From Fictibacillus phosphorivorans (GTDB lineage: Bacteria > Bacillota > Bacilli > Bacillales > Fictibacillaceae), in the NCBI RefSeq assembly GCF_007673525.1, contig NZ_VDZU01000001.1:1808177-1872176 (forward strand): a stretch of DNA of 64,000 bases, given 5' to 3'. Below are positions 43,800 through 52,196 of this stretch, one piece after another. Both the position numbers and the translations under genes were made by a program. Position 1 is the first letter of the stretch. Each line of letters opens with the position of its first letter. The notes under the pieces were generated by a model. The model saw nothing but the letters and a program-made list of their open reading frames with translations, made no database searches and was not told the origin of the DNA.

Positions 43800-44508
43800 T
43801 GAGTACATTCAGTTTGTTGTTGCTTGATTTAGATGACACTTTGTTAAAAAATTCTTCATGGTTTGATGATGGATTCACTATTTCATAAGGAATCATCCAC
43901 TTACGAATTATTTACATGCACCGAAGCTCTTAGAATTATTTAAACAACCACCAAGAAACTTAATAGAAAAGTTGATATCTAATGAGTACAGTCCATCAGC
44001 CTTTAAGAGAGCAAGATGGGAGTATGTACTGAAGCATTTTAACTTATCAATGGATATGGAATCATTAGATGGTTTGGACAATCTTTTTCTGAAAACGAGC
44101 ATGGATTTTATAACAGTTAATGATGCAATAACGAGTTTAATAATAGATTTGAGTAGAAATTTTGAGCTAGGTATTGTCACGAATGGTCTATATGATCCAA
44201 AGCAAAAGCTGATCAATATGGGATTAGGAGAAATATTTAGTGACGATAAAGTTTTTCACGCAGAGCAATTAGGTTATAGAAAACCTAACCCTAATATCTA
44301 TTTGAAAGCTCTAGAATATTTTGATAGAAAACCAAGTGAAACTTTATTTATTGGGGATTCATGGACACATGACGTAATCGCTCCGATGGAAGTGGGTATG
44401 GAAGCCATATGGGTAAATGTTAATAATGTATTACCGCCAACTTCACATAAGCCATTTGCGATTGTTTCGTATATAGCGGAGATTCGAGATGTGCTTTTAA
44501 GTAAATAA
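43800..44508 (+). pseudogene. HAD-family hydrolase with a frameshift
   Basis: ATG 43800 opens a frame with HAD motif I (L-L-L-L-D-L-D-D-T-L-L) that stops at about 43888. A second frame, coding-like from about 43870 to 44508, continues with an H-P-L-T-N-Y-L-H-A-P cap, motif II (V-T-N-G-L), the Lys of R-K-P-N-P and motif III/IV (F-I-G-D-S-W-T-H-D-V). One base gained or two lost near 43875 separates the parts. The whole would be an about 235-residue YjjG/PynA-like phosphatase. Mutation or sequence error cannot be distinguished. Confidence 0.7.
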
Positions 44509-44702
44509 GTTTAGCGCTAGAAATTGAAAATATTGTCAAATAGGTGTGCTATTTCTGTTACTTGGAGAATTCTGCGCGGTGCTTTGTTAGCACTACTGAA
44601 GATTAAAGGTTATACAAAAAAATATTAGCATCCTGTCGATTATACAGATTCTTAATCGTTATAGTAGTGGATACAAAATTTAGTAATCGAGGAGAGATGA
44701 TC

Positions 44703-45077
44703 ATGATATTTTTATGTATGGGCTATTACAACCCTGAAAAAATGGATGCCCGTCCAAGGGCGGAGATTGAAGCCATCATGAGTGAATGTCAGCCGCACAT
44801 TGAGAATTTTTATGATAGCGGTGAGGTTTTGCTTGATGCAGGTCTCGAAACAGAGTCCAAAAGTTTGCGCCGTGTAGACGGAAGGGTAATCGTAACAGAT
44901 GGACCGTTCACAGAAACTAAAGAAATGATAGGGAGCATTTTTATGTTTGAAGCAGAAAACATGAATGAGGCGATCAAACTTGCTTCTTTACATCCAACAA
45001 CACAAGTTAACCGAGGGGAAGAATTTGACTGGCGCATAGAAGTTCGTCCTGTGCATTACTTGATTAACAATAAATGA
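44703..45077 (+). CDS. YCII-family (DGPF) protein
   Basis: A 124-residue YCII/DGPF-domain protein. I-V-T-D-G-P-F-T-E-T-K-E is the family signature, preceded by E-S-K-S-L-R-R-V-D-G-R and followed by A-S-L-H-P-T-T-Q. These dimeric ferredoxin-like proteins often lie beside extracytoplasmic sigma factors, but none is here. ATG 44703 follows GAGGAGAG. Part of a similar sequence survives as a fragment at 60648. Confidence 0.85.
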   Translation: MIFLCMGYYNPEKMDARPRAEIEAIMSECQPHIENFYDSGEVLLDAGLETESKSLRRVDGRVIVTDGPFTETKEMIGSIFMFEAENMNEAIKLASLHPTTQVNRGEEFDWRIEVRPVHYLINNK

Positions 45078-45211
45078 ATAGGGTAGAATATCATATTCAA
45101 GTGAGACACGATAACACAGTTGATTTGCTCAACAAATAATTATAAGGTTTCTTTTAGCAAACTAAGGTATAGTATATAAGATGATTGAAGAAGAAAAAGT
45201 AGGTGAACATT

Positions 45212-45361
45212 TTGGGGAAATATCAATTGGATGACAAAGCTCAGGTAGCCGTGACAAAGTTTCATGAGAAACAGACGCCTGCCAGATTTGATAAAAAGAA
45301 GCATCTTGAAAAACTACGTATGGAGTTTTTGAAAAAGAAGCAAAAACAAACAGATAAATAA
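45212..45361 (+). CDS. 49-residue basic protein
   Basis: TTG 45212 to TAA 45361, with AGGTGA five bases before the start and a strong terminator after it. The product is lysine-rich (K-Y-Q-L-D-D-K-A-Q at the start, F-D-K-K-K-H-L-E-K-L-R-M-E-F-L-K-K-K near the end) and helical. It looks like a real small gene; function unknown. Confidence 0.6.
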   Translation: MGKYQLDDKAQVAVTKFHEKQTPARFDKKKHLEKLRMEFLKKKQKQTDK

Positions 45362-45369
45362 TAAGAATG

Positions 45370-45408
45370 AAAACATAGGAAGAGCGAATGCTTCCTATGT
45401 TTTTTTAT
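45370..45408 (+). terminator. Strong terminator
   Basis: AAACATAGGAAG pairs with CTTCCTATGTTT around AGCGAATG and ends with a run of T. Confidence 0.85.
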
Positions 45409-45439
45409 TCGATTAAACAGGTTATGCTATTCTGTTTTT

Positions 45440-46693
45440 CTAATTATGACTGGAAGCTTGAAGCTGTTCTTTCTCAGAATAATACTCTTTTTTAGTCGGT
45501 TGCGTATTAAAGATAAATAATATCAATGTTACTGCAAACATCGACATAGTTCCTAATATGACCACAAACCGAATGGATATTAACTCTGCTAAGATTCCGA
45601 AAATCATAGTTCCAATAATAATGAAAAACGCTTCGATGAAACCATATAAACTACCAACCCGACCCATTACTTCGACAGGAACATTATTTTGATAAAATGT
45701 GTAAAATCCTGTGTTAATAAAAGCCATCGAAAATGATAGAACGAAAAAACCAACTGCGGCCATTAAAAAAGTACTTGAAAATGCATAGATTAGATAACCG
45801 CTGGAAACCAATATGGAACCAAGACCAATTAGCCAAGAGGTAGCTACTTTTTCAACAACTATCAAGTTTATTGAGGCTCCTACAATGATTCCAACACCAG
45901 CAATACTTACAAGTAATCCATAATCTCCCTCGGATAACGACAGAACTTCTGTAGCAAACGCTGCTTCCAATGAATCTACAGCAGTTGCCAAAACCATTAC
46001 TGCGCTAAATAGTAAATAAATGATCATAACATAAATATGTTTACGACTAAAATCAACAACTAATCTCCAGTCTTTTTTCAATACTTGTAAGGTTATTCTT
46101 TCATATTCTGTTTCAATAGCATCATTCTTTTCGATATTGGGCATGAACAATAAAATCATTGCTGATAAAAAGAGAGCGATGGCATTTAGGTATATCGCGA
46201 AATTTGGAGTGCCAATCATAAAAATCATTCCAGCCATTGCGGGTCCAGTAACAAATGCTCCAGAATCAATTAAGCTACGGAGAGAATTAAATCGTTTTCT
46301 TTTATCAACGGGAATTAGCTTCGTAATGTAAGACATTGATGTCGGCTCATAAATAGAACTAGCCACACTGATGAAAAAGACAATACCATACGTTCCCCAA
46401 AGAGAGGATAGTAAAGGCAATAAGCCAATAAGCACCGCCTGGAATAGAGTTAGCCCAATCATGAGATGTTTTTTGTTCATGCGATCAATTATGCTGCCAC
46501 ACCAAATGTTAGTAAATAATGTCGATAGAGCTCTAAGTATATAGAGTCCTGAAACAGCAAGGACACCCATCCTATCAAGAACGATTAAATTGAGTGCTAT
46601 AAAATACACCCACGCTCCAATACTCGAAATACCAATACTGAACAATAAAATGGTAGGATATTTCCACGACCTAATAGACTTGTTTATACGCAT
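45440..46693 (-). CDS. MFS transporter (DHA3/MFS_3-like), T-box controlled
   Basis: A 417-residue membrane protein with about 12 hydrophobic segments. G-S-I-I-D-R-M-N-K-K is the loop-2/3 motif of major facilitators and S-Y-I-T-K-L-I-P-V-D-K-R-K-R-F-N-S-L the central DHA3-like loop. The ATG at 46693 follows GAGGAG by 11 bases; a GTG at 46705 lies directly against that site. The unusual point is a T-box leader upstream, which ties expression to an uncharged tRNA and suggests an amino-acid-related substrate, for import or export. Confidence 0.85.
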   Translation of the reverse strand: MRINKSIRSWKYPTILLFSIGISSIGAWVYFIALNLIVLDRMGVLAVSGLYILRALSTLFTNIWCGSIIDRMNKKHLMIGLTLFQAVLIGLLPLLSSLWGTYGIVFFISVASSIYEPTSMSYITKLIPVDKRKRFNSLRSLIDSGAFVTGPAMAGMIFMIGTPNFAIYLNAIALFLSAMILLFMPNIEKNDAIETEYERITLQVLKKDWRLVVDFSRKHIYVMIIYLLFSAVMVLATAVDSLEAAFATEVLSLSEGDYGLLVSIAGVGIIVGASINLIVVEKVATSWLIGLGSILVSSGYLIYAFSSTFLMAAVGFFVLSFSMAFINTGFYTFYQNNVPVEVMGRVGSLYGFIEAFFIIIGTMIFGILAELISIRFVVILGTMSMFAVTLILFIFNTQPTKKEYYSEKEQLQASSHN

Positions 46694-46719
46694 TTTTATT
46701 TTCACTCCTCAATGATCTA

Positions 46720-47010
46720 AACTTGGACAATAAAAAAAACTCACCCCCAAGACATTTGTCTTGAGGACGAGTTATTGCGCGTCGTGGTGCCACCTCAGTT
46801 TGGAAATATGTCACCATATTCCCCTTTTTAGGTACATTAAAAATTCCATACAAATACCCTAGCTCTATAACAGGAGCTCCTGTCACACTATCACCTTCAA
46901 GGATCCAATGCGCTGCTCAGAGGCTTGCTTCCAATCATTAATTCTTACTCCTTTTCACCAACTGGAGCTCTCTTTGAAGAATTGCTGATTATACTCTTCT
47001 CTTCATAGCA
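46720..47010 (-). promoter_or_regulatory. T-box riboswitch leader
   Basis: Read on the minus strand the leader starts with a GAAGAGAAGAGTA-like stem I base, has AGAGAGCTCC and GTTGGTG of the distal stem I, and then the conserved antiterminator GGTGGCACCACG (46783-46794). An intrinsic terminator (AACTC-x-TCCTCAAGACA with TGTCTTGGGGGTGAGTT and eight T, 46732-46773) follows and is mutually exclusive with the antiterminator. The variable base of the T-box UGGN is C, so the tRNA discriminator should be G. The specifier codon could not be placed safely; AGC (Ser) and UGG (Trp) are candidates. Confidence 0.85.
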
Positions 47011-47107
47011 TTTCATTTAATTGTGGATAATGTTACCAAATTCTTACTGGTAAAGTAAAGACATTTTAAATTAAGTTGTTGGAAATTAAATATAGAGAGG
47101 ATTTAAA

Positions 47108-47184
47108 ATGACAGGTTGCTACTTTTCTTTAATGACTTATACGGGAATATAAAAAAGATGATCTGGATGTAACCAAATCATCTT
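47108..47184 (+). promoter_or_regulatory. Possible leader peptide and hairpin before arr
   Basis: GAGAGG is followed by a 14-codon frame (47108-47152, M-T-G-C-Y-F-S-L-M-T-Y-T-G-I) and at once by the hairpin AAGATGAT/ATCATCTT with an inner TGG/CCA pair (47155-47184). This is the form of an attenuator, but the arr gene begins 130 bases later. Low certainty. Confidence 0.3.
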
Positions 47185-47313
47185 AAAACATGCAAAATCA
47201 TTCTTTCTACTTTAATTATACTCCGAATGCTAGATAAATAATAGACTACTCTTTCTTGGATTTTACTCATATACTGTTGTAAACAAATCAAAAAAAGTTA
47301 GAGGTGTCTATGG

Positions 47314-47730
47314 ATGAATGATAAAAAAGAAGTCTTAGATAAAGGTCCTTTCTTTCATGGTACAAAAGCTGAATTGAAAATTGGAGACCTGTTAGAACCA
47401 TTATACCTATCAAATTATCAAGACAAAAAATCTAACTTTATCTACTTCACTGCTACATTAGATGCTGCTAAATGGGGTGCTGAATTGGCACGATCTCAAT
47501 CGAAAGAGAGAATCTATATCGTAGAGCCTCTAGGTGAATTTGAAAACGACCCGAACTTGACCGATAAAAGATTCCCCGGAAACCCAACAAGATCATACAG
47601 ATCCAAATCCCCTTTAAAAATCATAGCTGAATTAAAATCATGGGAAAGGCATTCAGAGCAAGAAATCAATCAAATGCTTACACACTTGAAAACTTTAACA
47701 GAACAAGGTAAGAATGTAATATACGATTAA
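47314..47730 (+). CDS. arr: Rifamycin ADP-ribosyltransferase (Arr)
   Basis: A 138-residue Arr-type enzyme that uses NAD to ADP-ribosylate rifamycins. Diagnostic stretches are G-P-F-F-H-G-T-K-A, I-Y-F-T-A, E-R-I-Y-I-V-E-P-L-G-E-F-E-N-D-P and F-P-G-N-P-T-R-S-Y-R-S. The size is that of known Arr proteins, and all these motifs are intact. AGAGGTG precedes the ATG. Two hairpins follow the gene. Confidence 0.92.
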   Translation: MNDKKEVLDKGPFFHGTKAELKIGDLLEPLYLSNYQDKKSNFIYFTATLDAAKWGAELARSQSKERIYIVEPLGEFENDPNLTDKRFPGNPTRSYRSKSPLKIIAELKSWERHSEQEINQMLTHLKTLTEQGKNVIYD

Positions 47731-47784
47731 CCACTGTTTAAATGTATTAATTAGATACAGTAATTTCCCTATAAAATCTTAGAC

Positions 47785-47866
47785 AACCTCATTTCAATTC
47801 TAATTGAAATGGGGTTTGTCTTACACTCTGGCATCCTAACCGATAAAGTTAGGGTGTTTGTTTTAA
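47785..47866 (+). terminator. Two tandem terminator hairpins after arr
   Basis: AGACAACCTCATTTCAATT pairs with the later AATTGAAATGGGGTTTGTCT (GU and one bulge). CATCCTAAC then pairs with GTTAGGGTG, followed by TTTGTTTT. Confidence 0.7.
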
Positions 47867-47960
47867 AGGTTTAAAATGTAAAAGTTGACATAATTTTAAG
47901 GTTTATGTAATATATAAATTGCATATGTAAACTATATCTAACATCCAGCTGGGGTGAGAA

Positions 47961-48161
47961 ATGAAGAATAACGTTAAAATGACAAGAATGAATGCCTCCA
48001 TTACTCAGGAACAATTAGCTATAAAAGTTGGTGTGACTAGACAAACGATCGGTCTTATAGAAAAGGGCGAATTTAATCCTAGTCTTCAATTGTGTATTGC
48101 AATAGCTAAAGAACTGCAGAAAACGTTGGATGAATTATTTTGGGAGGTCGATGCGAAATGA
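47961..48161 (+). CDS. Small XRE-family regulator
   Basis: A 66-residue helix-turn-helix protein: I-T-Q-E-Q-L-A-I-K-V-G-V-T-R-Q-T-I-G-L-I-E-K-G-E-F-N-P-S-L. The length and the ending L-D-E-L-F-W fit the YozG-type regulators paired with a membrane protein. GGGGTGAG precedes the ATG. It overlaps the next gene by four bases (ATGA). Confidence 0.88.
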   Translation: MKNNVKMTRMNASITQEQLAIKVGVTRQTIGLIEKGEFNPSLQLCIAIAKELQKTLDELFWEVDAK

Positions 48162-48613
48162 AATCTTGGATGTCCTTTTTACTACCGGATGATGAATACA
48201 AAGAAAGAAAGATGTTATATTTTTTCTCTGAGGGTGCAATCCTTCTTTTTCTTTCCCTTTTTGTCATGCTTATTGGCAACAAGTCTTTACATCTGGATGC
48301 ACAAACAATCTTACTAGTAGCTATGGGTATCTTCCTTTTTTATGTGTCAGGCAGATATATCTTATCTGGCATTGAATACACAGATATTTCAACAGAGAGA
48401 GCCTATAAAAAAGAGTTAAAAGCAACAATCATGAAAACGGTTGGTTTTATTATTATCTTTTTAACAATCTATCTAATAATTATTGGTGTACCTACGAGTC
48501 TGAACAAATGGCTAGAAATATCAGGGTTGTTAGTAAGTGTTAGTGTAGTAAAGTTTTTATCTACATATATTTCATTAAAGCGATCTTATCAGAAGAATAA
48601 GGAACTAATGTAA
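48158..48613 (+). CDS. Membrane protein paired with XRE regulator (DUF3278-like)
   Basis: A 151-residue protein with four hydrophobic segments and a charged centre (E-R-A-Y-K-K-E-L-K-A-T-I). It follows the XRE gene with a four-base overlap, with GGGAGG before its start. The layout resembles DUF3278 proteins; function unknown. Another pair of the same kind is at 53990-54569. Confidence 0.7.
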   Translation: MKSWMSFLLPDDEYKERKMLYFFSEGAILLFLSLFVMLIGNKSLHLDAQTILLVAMGIFLFYVSGRYILSGIEYTDISTERAYKKELKATIMKTVGFIIIFLTIYLIIIGVPTSLNKWLEISGLLVSVSVVKFLSTYISLKRSYQKNKELM

Positions 48614-48655
48614 ATTTCTTTTGTACTAACAAATGCAATGATTACGGATTTCCAA

Positions 48656-48692
48656 ACCTTATGAGATCATGGTTTCGTAAGGTTTTTTCTTG
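48656..48692 (+). terminator. Terminator after the XRE/membrane pair
   Basis: AACCTTATGA pairs with TCGTAAGGTT (one GU) around a loop and is followed by TTTTTTC. Confidence 0.65.
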
Positions 48693-48779
48693 TTGTGTTA
48701 CTAATTATAAGCAGGAAATTTCTAATTATTTCCTTCAGTGATTATAATCTGAGTTAGAGAGATAGAAGGGGGAAATATC

Positions 48780-49604
48780 GTGCATAAATATATTTGTAAG
48801 ACGTGTGGGGTTCAATATGAAGCAACTTTACATGAACCAACGTCATGTTCCATTTGTAAGGAAGAAAGACAGTATGTGAGCTCAAAAGGGCAATCGTGGA
48901 CAACATTAGAAGCGATGGTGGAAAGCGGCAACTATAAAACAGAAGTTAGTGTTGAAGAAGAGAATCTGTATCGGGTTCAGACGAGTCCAAGTTTTGGAAT
49001 TGGCCAGACGGCATACCTTGTAAAGGGTATTGGATATAACGTGTTATGGGATTGTGTAAGTTACATAGATGAAGATACGATTGAAGCCATTCAGCAGCTC
49101 GGTGGTATTGATGCGATCGCGTTATCACATCCTCATTATTATTCCACTCAAGTGGAATGGGCTGAAACATTTGACGCTGCACTTTATATTCACGAAGATG
49201 ATAAGAAGTGGGTAACGAGAATGAGTGAAAGAATCGTGTTCTGGTCGGGGGACACGCTCGAACTCAGTGAAGGCATCGTCCTTCAAAGAATCGGTGGTCA
49301 TTTTAAGGGAGGCACCATCCTTGAATGGAAAGATGGGAACCAGAAACAAGGTGTTCTTCTTTGTGGTGATATTGTACGTATTGTAGCGGACCGGGATTGG
49401 GTCAGTTTTATGTATAGTTATCCTAACTTTATTCCTTTACCAGGTGCCACGGTTGAGAGGATCGCACGGCGTATGGAAGAACTAAACTTTAATCGTATCT
49501 ATGATGCTTTTAACCGAGTTATAAAAGAAGATGCTGCAGAGACCGTTCAACAATCAGCGAAGAGGTACGTTGATGCGCTGAATGGGGTGTTGTTCCAAAC
49601 TTAA
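48780..49604 (+). CDS. MBL-fold hydrolase with N-terminal zinc ribbon
   Basis: A 274-residue protein starting with GTG after AGAAGGGGGA. Residues 1-35 hold C-x2-C and C-x2-C (Y-I-C-K-T-C-G, then C-S-I-C-K), a rubredoxin- or zinc-ribbon-like knuckle. The rest is a metallo-beta-lactamase fold: L-S-H-P-H-Y-Y-S as a shortened H-x-H motif, G-G-H-F-K-G-G and L-L-C-G-D. The metal-site motif departs from H-x-H-x-D-H, so activity is uncertain. Function unknown. Confidence 0.75.
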   Translation: MHKYICKTCGVQYEATLHEPTSCSICKEERQYVSSKGQSWTTLEAMVESGNYKTEVSVEEENLYRVQTSPSFGIGQTAYLVKGIGYNVLWDCVSYIDEDTIEAIQQLGGIDAIALSHPHYYSTQVEWAETFDAALYIHEDDKKWVTRMSERIVFWSGDTLELSEGIVLQRIGGHFKGGTILEWKDGNQKQGVLLCGDIVRIVADRDWVSFMYSYPNFIPLPGATVERIARRMEELNFNRIYDAFNRVIKEDAAETVQQSAKRYVDALNGVLFQT

Positions 49605-50001
49605 TTTTTTACAATACCGTTCTCAGTAAGTTGAACGATGCCTGTACATTATCGGCTAACAAAAAGATAGGTTTCCAAATTTGTTATAAATTGAATCAAA
49701 TAATTCTACTAGGCAAGTCATCCGCTAGGAAAAAAGGTGGAAAATGTTAAAATAAATAGACTTTGGAAGCTCAGGTTGATGAAAATTTTGCTTTTAATGT
49801 ATTTTTTTTGCATTAAATTATTCTTTATTTCTTTCAGTTTATTAATAAATTGGTTCAAAAACGTCTAACAGGTCGTTGTACAATTTGTTAGACGTTTAAG
49901 CTTGCATTATTAGTGTTTGCGATAGGTAGCGTAACATTTTATTGTAGGGGACATTTTATGCCGGGTTTTGCCCAGGTCTCTGTGATCTCATGGTGAAAAC
50001 A
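49605..50001. other. 397-base intergenic region with one large hairpin
   Basis: The only clear structure is AAACGTCTAACA (49859-49870) pairing with TGTTAGACGTTT (49886-49897). No supported gene is seen; a 12-codon frame near 49960 lacks support. Confidence 0.5.
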
Positions 50002-50199
50002 TTAATTGGAATCCTTTTCTATAACCACATCACCATTTTCGTCTAATAATGGTGTAAGGGAAGTTCCCTGTGCAGACCAGGTATGCAGGTAATGGACATT
50101 TGTTGCTGTATCGACGAGTACTAAGATCATTCCGTACTGATAATGTTGCACGGATTTTTCAACAAACCTTTTATCATTGTCATTTTTTTTTCCGAACAT
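50002..50199 (-). CDS. DUF6440-like small protein
   Basis: A 65-residue protein: D-K-R-F-V-E-K-S-V, then V-L-V-D-T-A-T-N-V-H-Y-L and L-T-P-L-L-D-E-N-G-D-V-V, which resembles the DUF6440 pattern. GGGAG lies eight bases before ATG 50199. LytTR-type half-sites lie about 220 bases upstream, so it may belong to the regulon of the LytTR gene at 52197. Confidence 0.65.
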   Translation of the reverse strand: MFGKKNDNDKRFVEKSVQHYQYGMILVLVDTATNVHYLHTWSAQGTSLTPLLDENGDVVIEKDSN

Positions 50200-50420
50200 T
50201 ATTATCACTCCCTGAATTAATTATCCGATACTCACCTGTCACGTGCGTTCAGTAAACTAGCAAAAGCAGTCAAATTCGTTTAGACCGTTAATACTTCATA
50301 TACCCGCTGTTACCTTTTACAACTCCTATTTTTTCATAGATACTTTTTTCAGAACACCTCCATTAAATTGAGTTGTACCAACCTTACAATGGATTAATCA
50401 TTAATTCAGTCATAACAAGC

Positions 50421-50472
50421 TCTAATGTACATATTTAGAGCTGAATTGTACTGATATGAACTTAAATGTATG
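50421..50472 (-). promoter_or_regulatory. Three LytTR-type half-sites before the DUF6440 gene
   Basis: CTCTAATGTAC (50421-50431), CTGAATTGTAC (50442-50452) and CTTAAATGTAT (50462-50472) repeat with 21- and 20-bp steps; on the minus strand they read TACATT/TACAAT-type LytTR boxes. The adjacent sequence AGCTTG(T/A)TATGACTG is shared with the site at 52111. Confidence 0.55.
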
Positions 50473-50501
50473 AATAACGATAACCAGCCAAACTTACCCG
50501 A

Positions 50502-51194
50502 TTAGTCATCCGTCATGACTTTTCGAAAACAAACATACGTAAACAATGCTGCTCCGATTATCCATATAGCGATTATACATAATGGTAGCCAAAAGCTTTT
50601 TTGGTACAATTCGATTGCTTGCATGATGGGAAACGTATTAGTGACTCTAACTATCATACTGTCTTCCGCAAACTGAAATGTAGCAATCATTGGCGTGAAA
50701 CCAAACAGGAACATGACTGGCATCAGATAACCGGATGTGGCAGCAAGCGATTTTGAAAATAGTCCAATTCCGATACCTAACAAAAGAAAGAATAGGAACA
50801 ACAAGATTAGTCCAATGATCGCCCTGAAGTTCAAAAACGGTTCAATGCCCACGATCATTAGTGAAATCATTAGTGAAATAACTGTGATGATCCCTGTAAC
50901 AAGACTTTTCCCAATAATGATATCTAATAGCGAAGCAGGAGATTGTATCAAACCTCTCATTGTGTTCTTCTCATTTTCTTCGGCTATCATGCTCATCATG
51001 ATGCCTGAAGTAACCATTGATAAAGTTGCCCCAATAATTACATATAGAAGTTTAATTGGAAGTTCTCCGTCAAAAGTTAGGGAGTAAATTAATGCGAGTA
51101 ACGCATTACTTACTGGCAACATCAACAGCGCCATATTTTTTGGAAAATCTTTTATGTCTTTTTCAAAAATTGCAAGTATTCGTTGAACACTCAT
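50502..51194 (-). CDS. ABC-2-type permease
   Basis: A 230-residue membrane protein with six hydrophobic segments, the ABC-2 layout (M-A-L-L-M-L-P-V-S-N-A-L-L at the start, then a long cytoplasmic loop E-E-N-E-K-N-T-M-R-G-L). Its start overlaps the ATPase stop by one base. It is the transport channel of the exporter. Confidence 0.88.
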   Translation of the reverse strand: MSVQRILAIFEKDIKDFPKNMALLMLPVSNALLALIYSLTFDGELPIKLLYVIIGATLSMVTSGIMMSMIAEENEKNTMRGLIQSPASLLDIIIGKSLVTGIITVISLMISLMIVGIEPFLNFRAIIGLILLFLFFLLLGIGIGLFSKSLAATSGYLMPVMFLFGFTPMIATFQFAEDSMIVRVTNTFPIMQAIELYQKSFWLPLCIIAIWIIGAALFTYVCFRKVMTDD

Positions 51195-52042
51195 TATTCT
51201 AACTCCTTTCCAGTAACTTTTAGAAAGATCTGACCAAGTGTCGGATTATCCGTATGCATGGTTTTAATTTCTCCATTTGCGATCAGTTCCCTGATTTGCT
51301 CTGCCTTATCTGGTTGATTACTGATGACCAACCGATTGCCTTTAAAGGTTTCCACATGAAATGCGTGCGTGGAATATTTATAGCGGAGTGAATTCGGGCT
51401 GTCTAATTCCTGCAGTTCTCCATTATGCAAAAACGCAACCCGGTCACATAACTCTGTCGCTTCCTCCATATTATGAGTAGTCAAGAAAATGGTTGTACCT
51501 GCTTCATTCAGCTTTTGAAGTCCACGGTGAATATGTGCCATATTTCCAGGATCCAGAGCAGATGTTGGTTCATCTAGAAATACTAATTTTGGATTGTGAA
51601 TAAGCGCTTTGGCCAGCAGTACACGCTGTTTCATTCCTTTTGACAACATCGAAACTGTTTTGGATCGTTCATCATGCAAATTAACTTCTCGCAGTACCAC
51701 ATCGATTTGCTTCAGTGGTGCACGATATAATTTACAAAATAATCTCAGATTATCGTAGATCGTCAGTCGCTCATATAACGAGCTGTTATCTGATAATATT
51801 CCGACCTGGGATTTGAACTCTGCCGTTCCAAAATTTGCTGAATCAATACCAAGTACTTTAACATCACCAACAGTTTGTTTCAGCTCTCCGGTCAATACTT
51901 TAACAGTCGTTGTTTTACCGGATCCACTTGGACCAAGAAATCCGAAAATCTCCCCTTGCTTCACATTAAAACTCACTTTTTTAATGGCGGTATGTGCGCC
52001 AAAAATTTTCTTCATTCCTTTTACTTCAATGACATGTTCCAA
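51194..52042 (-). CDS. ABC transporter ATPase
   Basis: A 282-residue ATPase with Walker A G-P-S-G-S-G-K-T (37-44), a variant signature L-S-K-G-M-K-Q-R-V, Walker B K-L-V-F-L-D-E-P and the H-loop T-T-H-N-M-E-E-A. The TTG start follows AAAGGAG by eight bases. It is first of the exporter operon and lies behind the LytTR-type sites at 52111-52142. The class is that of drug or peptide exporters. Confidence 0.92.
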   Translation of the reverse strand: MEHVIEVKGMKKIFGAHTAIKKVSFNVKQGEIFGFLGPSGSGKTTTVKVLTGELKQTVGDVKVLGIDSANFGTAEFKSQVGILSDNSSLYERLTIYDNLRLFCKLYRAPLKQIDVVLREVNLHDERSKTVSMLSKGMKQRVLLAKALIHNPKLVFLDEPTSALDPGNMAHIHRGLQKLNEAGTTIFLTTHNMEEATELCDRVAFLHNGELQELDSPNSLRYKYSTHAFHVETFKGNRLVISNQPDKAEQIRELIANGEIKTMHTDNPTLGQIFLKVTGKELE

Positions 52043-52110
52043 CTAAAACACTCCTTTCAACGATTTCCTTCATCGTAATGGAGTGAATTACTGAGTGCAG
52101 TCATATCAAG

Positions 52111-52142
52111 CTGAAATGTACGAAAAGGAGATTGAACTGTAC
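52111..52142 (-). promoter_or_regulatory. LytTR-type half-sites before the ABC operon
   Basis: CTGAAATGTAC (52111-52121) and TTGAACTGTAC (52132-52142) repeat at 21 bp. On the minus strand they read GTACA(T/G)TTCA, the usual LytTR half-site form. A weaker third copy may lie near 52152-52163. Confidence 0.6.
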
Positions 52143-52196
52143 CTATATCAAGTTAAAGTATTTTTAAAAAGACCTTCAAGGTATGGTGAACTGTGT

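Noticed and set aside
46671..46886. Minus-strand 71-codon frame within the T-box leader
   Set aside because: The region is explained by the T-box RNA structure, and the frame has no ribosome site.
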